Source: an uncultured Pseudomonadota bacterium (lineage in GTDB: Bacteria; SAR324; NAC60-12). Taken from it: a stretch of DNA of 11,041 bases. Numbering within the stretch: position 1 is the stretch's first letter; every line of letters starts with the position of its first letter. The stretch covers positions 1 through 11,041 of the forward strand of contig CAJXNF010000060.1 in the NCBI GenBank assembly GCA_913056375.1. The letters are read 5' to 3'. The notes beneath the pieces were generated by a model. The model did not search any database. It was not told the DNA's origin and saw only the letters and a list, made by a program, of their open reading frames with translations. This document shows positions 5,891 through 11,041 of the stretch, in pieces. Both the position numbers and the translations under genes were made by a program.

Positions 5891-7123
5891 ATGAAGATCT
5901 TTCGCATTATCCTGCTTTTCCTAGTTTTATCTGGTGTCTCAGGGAATTCACATGGAGTGGACTACTTTGATGTGAATAGCCCTAGGTTCCGACCATTACA
6001 GGTTGTCTTGGTAACCAATCCTCCCGGAGTAAGCAGCAAAAAACTCTATAATGCGATTAGAGAGAATCTTGAGCGGACTCTATTCTTCAGCGTAGTGGAT
6101 CCTGTAGTTGCAGCTGCCAGCGAGCTTGCCTTCGTTTGGGATTTGCAACTGAGTAATCAGCGTCAAACTGTGCAGGGGATTCTGAAAGATCTTAAAGAAC
6201 AACGCATTCGCAGAAATTTTGAGATCAAAATCAGGAATAGTGATCTGCAGCAAGCTGCTCGCGAACTCTCTGACCAGATGATTCAGGAAGTCCTTAATGT
6301 CCCTGGGTTGGGTCAAAGTCGGATTGCCTACACTGCCAAGCCACCAGGAAGCAATAAGCAAATTCGCCTTATCGACTTTGATGGTAAAGTGGACGAACGA
6401 TTTTCTTACGAATTAGGAGCTTCAAACCTCGCACATTGGTCACCAGATGGCCAGATCCTGCTCTATACTCACTTTACCACAACCTCTACAGAATTAGCTC
6501 TGCAACCGGTTGATCGTCCTCAGGCCAGACTGCTCAGATTCCCAAGAGAAATTCAACCAATGGGAGGATCTTGGGGGCCAGATGGAGAAGAAATTCTGGT
6601 TACGGTAATGAAGGAAGGAAATTCAGACATCTTTCGGTATCAGTTAAAAACGGGGGAGATGTTTCCTCTAGTCAAGTGGCCAAGCCTGGAAACCTCTCCA
6701 GCATGGTCACCAGACGGTCAAACAATAGCTTTTGTCTCTGATCGGCAGAGATTTCGACAACCTGGAATTTACCTTTACGATATAGAAAGTCGGGAGGTAA
6801 AAAGCCTGCCTTTTAAAGGCAAATACTCAAGCGCGCCTCGATGGTCCCCGAATGGTCGTCAGTTGCTTTTTGAAGCCCAACAGGAAAAATATTTTCAGAT
6901 TTTTAAGTACAACCTCGACACCGATCAGATTCAACAACTTACCTTTGGGCCCTTCAATTCTGAGCAGCCCGACTGGTCTCCGAATGGACAGCAAATCGTC
7001 TTCAGTTCAAGACGTGGAGGAGTCCACAAACTCTATTTTATGTCGGCTTATGGCGGTCGCACAATTCGTGTCACCAATCAGCCTGCTGGGGTTGCGGAAA
7101 CAGCTCCAGCATGGAGCAAGTAG
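5891..7123 (+). CDS. tolB: TolB periplasmic beta-propeller protein
   Basis: TolB is a periplasmic protein that shuttles between Pal and TolA or OmpA during outer-membrane constriction. The 410-residue product begins with a signal peptide: basic MKIFR and a hydrophobic core to about residue 15, with likely cleavage between residues 18 and 22. A small N-terminal alpha/beta domain (about 25-140) contains the family pattern of a helix ending LERTLFFSVVDP. A six-bladed propeller region follows, with five W-[SG]-P-[DN]-G repeats at 183, 228, 272, 318 and 362, spaced 44-46 residues apart, and a terminal APAWSK. The N-terminal domain is somewhat shorter than in E. coli. The ATG follows the tolA stop by two bases and has no strong ribosome site, so translational coupling to tolA is likely. 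The pal gene that normally follows tolB is absent here. Confidence 0.94.
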   Translation: MKIFRIILLFLVLSGVSGNSHGVDYFDVNSPRFRPLQVVLVTNPPGVSSKKLYNAIRENLERTLFFSVVDPVVAAASELAFVWDLQLSNQRQTVQGILKDLKEQRIRRNFEIKIRNSDLQQAARELSDQMIQEVLNVPGLGQSRIAYTAKPPGSNKQIRLIDFDGKVDERFSYELGASNLAHWSPDGQILLYTHFTTTSTELALQPVDRPQARLLRFPREIQPMGGSWGPDGEEILVTVMKEGNSDIFRYQLKTGEMFPLVKWPSLETSPAWSPDGQTIAFVSDRQRFRQPGIYLYDIESREVKSLPFKGKYSSAPRWSPNGRQLLFEAQQEKYFQIFKYNLDTDQIQQLTFGPFNSEQPDWSPNGQQIVFSSRRGGVHKLYFMSAYGGRTIRVTNQPAGVAETAPAWSK

Positions 7124-7129
7124 GTTTAT

Positions 7130-7852
7130 ATGAAGCGCACTCCACAAGTATTCATCATCCTTCTTTTCTGTGCGGCACTTCTTGGGTATTCATCATTAGT
7201 TTCAGCACAATCGAATCTTGATGCTCAAGTGGCAGAACTGCAAGCAAGTATGGAGAGGCAAGATAAGATCCTTAAGACTCTTCAAGGATTGACAGCTGAA
7301 CAAGCAAGAACTCAAGGAGAGTTAAATCGTCTTCCACTTGCAGTCGAAGACCTTGATGAAGTCCGCAGAGATATTCGGGTGATTGCGGAGAGCCTTCAGC
7401 AACTTCAGAGGGACGTCGATAATCTTCGTCGAGATCTGAAACAAACCCAGCTCACACCAGCACCAGCCAGCCAAAATCCAGGAGGTGGTGAGCCGCTGGT
7501 CATCGGACTATTGGCTCTACAATCCGGAGACATCAACCGGGCTGTTGACCAGCTGCAACCCCTGTTGACTGGTAATAACGACTACCGTAAAGATGATTTG
7601 CTAATGGTTTTGGGGAATGGCTTCTTGCAAAGTGGTTATCCAGAACAAGCAGCTTCCCACCTGAGCACACTGGTGCGTACTTTTCCGCAGAGCCAGCACT
7701 TGCCAGCAGCTCTTTTCTCACTGGGGCAGGCGTTCGGTGACATGCGGGATGAATCTCGCAAATATACCATCTGGAAAGCCTTGATTGAAGAGTATCCGAA
7801 CCACCCGATGGCCCTCAAGGCAACTCGTTCTCTGGAAGCGATTCTCCGTTGA
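7130..7852 (+). CDS. cpoB: CpoB/YbgF-like periplasmic coiled-coil and TPR protein
   Basis: The 240-residue product has a signal peptide with a hydrophobic core at about 7-20 and an Ala-x-Ala-like site (VSA, cleavage after residue 26). A heptad-rich coiled coil at about 28-106 follows, then a short Pro/Ala/Gly linker (109-121). A C-terminal TPR region (about 122-240) carries helix pairs such as SGYPEQAASHL and FGDMRDESRKY. This is the CpoB (YbgF) layout. In E. coli CpoB trimerises through the coiled coil, binds TolA, and coordinates Tol-driven constriction with PBP1B wall synthesis. It starts 6 bases after tolB, with AGTAGG overlapping the tolB stop codon. The cysteine at residue 14 is not in a lipobox, so it is a soluble periplasmic protein and not a lipoprotein. 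Its stop overlaps the tilS start. A general TPR envelope protein is the alternative, but its position after tolB supports CpoB. Confidence 0.86.
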   Translation: MKRTPQVFIILLFCAALLGYSSLVSAQSNLDAQVAELQASMERQDKILKTLQGLTAEQARTQGELNRLPLAVEDLDEVRRDIRVIAESLQQLQRDVDNLRRDLKQTQLTPAPASQNPGGGEPLVIGLLALQSGDINRAVDQLQPLLTGNNDYRKDDLLMVLGNGFLQSGYPEQAASHLSTLVRTFPQSQHLPAALFSLGQAFGDMRDESRKYTIWKALIEEYPNHPMALKATRSLEAILR

Positions 7853-8847
7853 AGCGTCGCTCTCGCCTTGCTCAGAGACTCCAGGAGGCGCTACTAGAAG
7901 CAGAAGTACCTCTTCAAAGCAGCTTCCTACTTTGTGTCAGTGGGGGAAGCGACTCGATGGCACTTCTACACCTCTTCAAAGAAATTAGCCCTTCTTCTCA
8001 ACTCCACATTCTGCATTGCAACCACGGAGTACGAACTGAAGCCTACCATGATGCGGTCTTTGTTGAGGAACAGGCCAAATTGCTCCAAATTCCCATCCAC
8101 CTACGAATCCACGGAGGCTTGAAGCAGTTACCCAGTGGCTTTCAAGCAGTCGCCAGAGAATGGCGCCGTCAGGAAGCTGAACGTCTCTGTAAATTGCTGA
8201 AACTTTCTTTCATTGTGCAGGGCCACCATAAGGAGGATCAACTAGAAACTCGCGTACATCGAATTTTGCGCGGAACACACCTGAGCAATTTACAAGGAAT
8301 ACGGGTGAAGCAAGGACACTGGCTCCATCCTCTCCTTGGCTTCACAAAGCTAGAGCTCAGAAATTATCTCCTCAAAAATGATCTACTCTGGAAAGAGGAC
8401 CCAAGCAATGCCGACAACAAGTACACTCGAAATTATCTAAGGCATGAGGTAATCCCCAAACTGCAACAAGTTGCGGGGGGAGCATTGGAACAAAGGCTTG
8501 AAGAACTCTCCCTACAAAGCTTGGCTTTGCAGGAACACCTTCATGCTGAGCGTGAGACTATCTGGACCAAAGTATGTGTCCAAGAAGCCGATGTCCTAAA
8601 GCTCCGTAACCTAGAATTAATCCGATTATCTGACCTAGTCTGTTGGGAGATTCTTCATCACTGGTTAAAAATGAATCACCTTAATCCCAGCTTTGAGCGA
8701 TTGCAGGGTTTAGCCAAACAGGTCAAAAAATCACCTCGCACCCCTTGGTGCTGGCAGATTGGAAAGGGTTGGCAAGTTCGATCCAAAAGTAGCCAGCTGA
8801 CTCTTGAACAAATCGTTGACGCTTCAACAAAGGTACTGCGTGATTAG
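7849..8847 (+). CDS. tilS: tRNA(Ile)-lysidine synthetase TilS
   Basis: TilS attaches lysine to cytidine 34 of the CAU-anticodon tRNA-Ile using ATP. This changes codon reading from AUG to AUA, so the enzyme is normally essential. The 332-residue product has the PP-loop motif SGGSDSMAL at 31-39, HCNHGVR at 56-62, GHHKEDQLET at 125-134, and the family motif DPSNADNKYTRNYLRHEVIP at 184-203. It is shorter than the E. coli enzyme (about 430 residues) and seems to lack most of the C-terminal domain, like the compact Aquifex form. The only start before the PP-loop is TTG at 7849, whose bases form a four-base TTGA overlap with the cpoB stop. GGAAG lies 10 bases upstream. This arrangement suggests coupled translation. 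The stop is two bases from the stop of the converging clpB. Confidence 0.95.
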   Translation: MKRRSRLAQRLQEALLEAEVPLQSSFLLCVSGGSDSMALLHLFKEISPSSQLHILHCNHGVRTEAYHDAVFVEEQAKLLQIPIHLRIHGGLKQLPSGFQAVAREWRRQEAERLCKLLKLSFIVQGHHKEDQLETRVHRILRGTHLSNLQGIRVKQGHWLHPLLGFTKLELRNYLLKNDLLWKEDPSNADNKYTRNYLRHEVIPKLQQVAGGALEQRLEELSLQSLALQEHLHAERETIWTKVCVQEADVLKLRNLELIRLSDLVCWEILHHWLKMNHLNPSFERLQGLAKQVKKSPRTPWCWQIGKGWQVRSKSSQLTLEQIVDASTKVLRD

Positions 8848-8849
8848 AT

Positions 8850-11041
8850 TCAGCCTACAGGCTTGAACTCGATTCTTCCGTTTCTCAGTTGAACATTGAG
8901 TTTCTGCCCATCTTTGATGGTTCCCGAGAGAAGAGCCCTTGCCAAAGGAGTTTCGAGTTCCTTCTGAATTGCTCTTTTCAGCGGACGCGCTCCGTACAGT
9001 GGATCAAACCCTGTTTCACTCAGCAATTTCATAGCATCTGGGCTCATCTCCAGTTCAATTCTGCGCTCATCTAGTCTCTTCTGTAATCTCTTCAACTGGA
9101 TCTGGACAATTTCCAGCAAATCTTCTTGTTGCAAAGGATGAAATACAATCGTGTCATCGATTCGATTGAGGAACTCAGGACGGAAGTGTCCCTTCAACTC
9201 GGCCAGTACAGACTGTCGAATAGATTGAAAATCTACTTTGTTATGGGTTTGCTCCATGATCCTTGTGGAACCAAGATTGGAAGTCATCAGAATAAGTGCA
9301 TTGCGAAAATCTACAGTCCTGCCCTGAGAGTCTGTCAGTCGACCATCCTCCAAAATCTGTAGTAAAATATTGAAGACATCGTAATGAGCCTTTTCAATCT
9401 CGTCGAAGAGAATGACACTGTAAGGTCTCCGGCGAATCGCTTCGGTTAACTGACCTCCTTCTTCATAGCCCACATAGCCTGGAGGAGCACCGATCAGTCG
9501 AGCCACAGCATGTTTTTCCATATACTCGGACATATCGATCCGCACCATGCTTTGCTCATCATCAAAGAGAAACTCTGCTAATGCACGGGCTAACTCGGTC
9601 TTCCCCACCCCAGTTGGTCCAAGAAAAATGAAACTTCCGAGGGGTCGCTGTGGATCATTGATGCCAGAACGTGCTCTCAAAACTGCATCTGAAACAGTCT
9701 CAATTGCTTGATGCTGTCCCACTACACGCTGTTGTAGATGCTCAGGAAGGCGGAGTAATTTTTCATGCTCACTTTCCAACATTCTACTGACAGGAATTCC
9801 AGTCCATCGAGCCACAATCTCAGCAATGTCATCACTGCTGACTTCTTCACGTAAGAGTTGGTTCTGATGCTGCTCCGCAGTAATCTGAGCTTGTCTAAGC
9901 TGATTCTCCAGATCTCTCAAAACTCCGTATTCCAATTTGGCGGCTTCTTCCAAATTGTAGTTTCGCTTTGCCTGTTCAATTGCAAGTCGGGTTTCCTCGA
10001 GTTGCTTTTTCAAATCGCTCAAGGATTGCAATGATTCTTTTTCCTTACTCCATTGCAGCGTCAGCGTGTCCATTTTGTTCTGCAAATCTGCCAACTCACG
10101 ACTGAGAATCTCGAGACGCTGGATAGAGGCTGAATCCTCTTCTTTCTTCAAAGCTTCTTTTTCAATTTCGAGTTGCAGAATTCTTCTCGAAATTTCGTCC
10201 ATCTCTGCCGGCATTGAGTTGATCTCAACTCTAAGTTTTGCAGCGGCTTCATCCATCAGATCGATCGCTTTATCAGGTAGAAACCGATCAGCGATATAGC
10301 GATTGGAAAGGGTAGCTGCTGCAATGAGCGCGTTATCCTTGATCCGAACACCGTGGTGAATTTCATAGCGTTCTTTCAGACCCCGTAAAATTGAAATGGT
10401 ATCTTCAATGCTTGGTTGATCGACCAAAACTTGCTGGAATCTTCGCTCCAACGCAGGGTCTTTTTCGATGTGTTTGCGGTATTCATCCAGCGTGGTTGCC
10501 CCAATACAATGCAATTCACCCCGGGCTAGCATTGGCTTCAGCAGGTTACCGGCATCCATAGCACCTTCTGTCTTCCCCGCTCCAACTACGGTGTGTAGTT
10601 CATCTATAAACAGAATGATTTCACCATCAGATTTTTGGACTTCCTGAAGAACAGCCTTCAGGCGCTCTTCAAATTCACCTCGATACTTGGCACCGGCAAT
10701 CAAGGCTCCCATATCCAGGGATACGATACGTTTATCTTTCAAACTATCGGGAACATCATTACGAACAATTCTTTGGGCCAAACCTTCCGCAATTGCTGTT
10801 TTACCAACTCCAGGTTCCCCAATCAGCACAGGATTATTCTTTGTACGACGAGATAGAACCTGCGTAACTCTACGAATTTCATCATCTCTTCCAATCACTG
10901 GATCAAGCTTGCCTTCTTGAGCTTGCTTGGTGAGATCCTGTCCATATTTTTCTAAAGCTTGGTAGGTTTCTTCTGGGTTCTGTGAATTAACCCTTTGATG
11001 GCCTCGAACTTCCTCCAAAGTCTTACGAACTCTCTCCTTGG
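8850..11041 (-). CDS. clpB: ClpB protein disaggregase, N-domain cut by window edge
   Basis: ClpB is a cytoplasmic hexameric AAA+ chaperone that works with DnaK to pull apart aggregated proteins after heat stress. The frame is open to the right edge, so about 729 residues are visible of a family length near 860, and the N-terminal substrate domain lies outside. The first AAA+ domain has Walker A GEPGVGKT (about 10820-10797), pore loop KYRGEFEERL and Walker B ILFIDELHTVVGAG. A middle coiled-coil domain of about 120 residues (near 10190-9830) distinguishes ClpB from ClpA and ClpX. The second domain has ARWTGIPV, Walker A GPTGVGKT (about 9620-9597), the pore loop GYVGYEEGGQ, Walker B VILFDEIEKAH and sensor GRLTDSQGRTVDFRN. 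A small C-terminal domain ends FKPVG. The TTG at 11018 lies inside the gene, and the upstream codons keep reading KERVRKT, so it is not the true start. All key ATPase motifs are intact. Confidence 0.97.
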   Translation of the reverse strand, partial: KERVRKTLEEVRGHQRVNSQNPEETYQALEKYGQDLTKQAQEGKLDPVIGRDDEIRRVTQVLSRRTKNNPVLIGEPGVGKTAIAEGLAQRIVRNDVPDSLKDKRIVSLDMGALIAGAKYRGEFEERLKAVLQEVQKSDGEIILFIDELHTVVGAGKTEGAMDAGNLLKPMLARGELHCIGATTLDEYRKHIEKDPALERRFQQVLVDQPSIEDTISILRGLKERYEIHHGVRIKDNALIAAATLSNRYIADRFLPDKAIDLMDEAAAKLRVEINSMPAEMDEISRRILQLEIEKEALKKEEDSASIQRLEILSRELADLQNKMDTLTLQWSKEKESLQSLSDLKKQLEETRLAIEQAKRNYNLEEAAKLEYGVLRDLENQLRQAQITAEQHQNQLLREEVSSDDIAEIVARWTGIPVSRMLESEHEKLLRLPEHLQQRVVGQHQAIETVSDAVLRARSGINDPQRPLGSFIFLGPTGVGKTELARALAEFLFDDEQSMVRIDMSEYMEKHAVARLIGAPPGYVGYEEGGQLTEAIRRRPYSVILFDEIEKAHYDVFNILLQILEDGRLTDSQGRTVDFRNALILMTSNLGSTRIMEQTHNKVDFQSIRQSVLAELKGHFRPEFLNRIDDTIVFHPLQQEDLLEIVQIQLKRLQKRLDERRIELEMSPDAMKLLSETGFDPLYGARPLKRAIQKELETPLARALLSGTIKDGQKLNVQLRNGRIEFKPVG

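Noticed and set aside
7130..7200. Lipobox in the CpoB signal peptide (cysteine 14), as a possible Pal substitute
   Set aside because: The residues before the cysteine are L-L-F, not a lipobox, and the C-terminus is TPR, not OmpA-like.
8849..8882. Rho-independent terminator for tilS
   Set aside because: The stem is short, has a bulge and lacks a clean T-run, so it is mentioned only in the junction finding and not listed as a feature.
10995..11018. TTG at 11018 as the true start of a shortened ClpB
   Set aside because: The frame stays open to the window edge with ClpB-like codons upstream, and the N-domain is simply outside the window.

Overview
The window carries conserved chromosomal genes of a Gram-negative (diderm) bacterium. 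The outer-membrane lifestyle follows from three consecutive Tol-system genes (TolA-like, TolB, CpoB/YbgF). A CdaA-type diadenylate cyclase and its CdaR partner are also present, which is unusual in gamma- and betaproteobacteria but known in deltaproteobacterial and related lineages. The order ftsH-cdaA-cdaR-pdxJ resembles deltaproteobacterial clusters of the type ftsH-(folP)-cdaA-cdaR-pdxJ. A Desulfobacterota- or SAR324-like organism is therefore a reasonable guess, but it is inference and not proven here. I see no phage, transposon, CRISPR array, rRNA or tRNA, and gene spacing is very tight.

Layout. Minus strand, read right to left from about 3.77 kb to the left edge: ftsH (membrane AAA+ metalloprotease), cdaA (c-di-AMP synthase), cdaR (YbbR-domain partner of CdaA) and pdxJ (vitamin B6 synthesis, only its first 25 codons inside the window). 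The gaps of 18, 22 and 9 bases suggest one operon. A 162-base divergent control region (3773-3934) separates it from a plus-strand run: nadK (NAD kinase), tolA-like, tolB, cpoB and tilS (tRNA-Ile lysidine synthetase). From tolA to tilS the genes are separated by at most 6 bases or overlap by 4. A minus-strand clpB (disaggregase, N-domain cut off by the right edge) converges on tilS with only two bases between the stop codons.

How they work together. FtsH and ClpB cover membrane protein quality control and protein disaggregation. CdaA and CdaR set c-di-AMP, which in other bacteria controls osmotic balance and the cell wall. TolA, TolB and CpoB link the inner membrane, periplasm and cell wall during envelope constriction. 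NadK, PdxJ and TilS are cofactor and tRNA housekeeping functions. The Tol cluster is incomplete: pal is missing from its usual place between tolB and cpoB, and tolQ/tolR are not upstream of tolA.

I do not see a clearly new system. The points most worth a second look are overlapping, mutually exclusive inverted repeats in the ftsH/nadK control region, the split Tol cluster, an FtsH Walker A substitution (GDPGTGKT), a divergent substrate-site segment in NadK, and the two-base tilS/clpB convergent junction.
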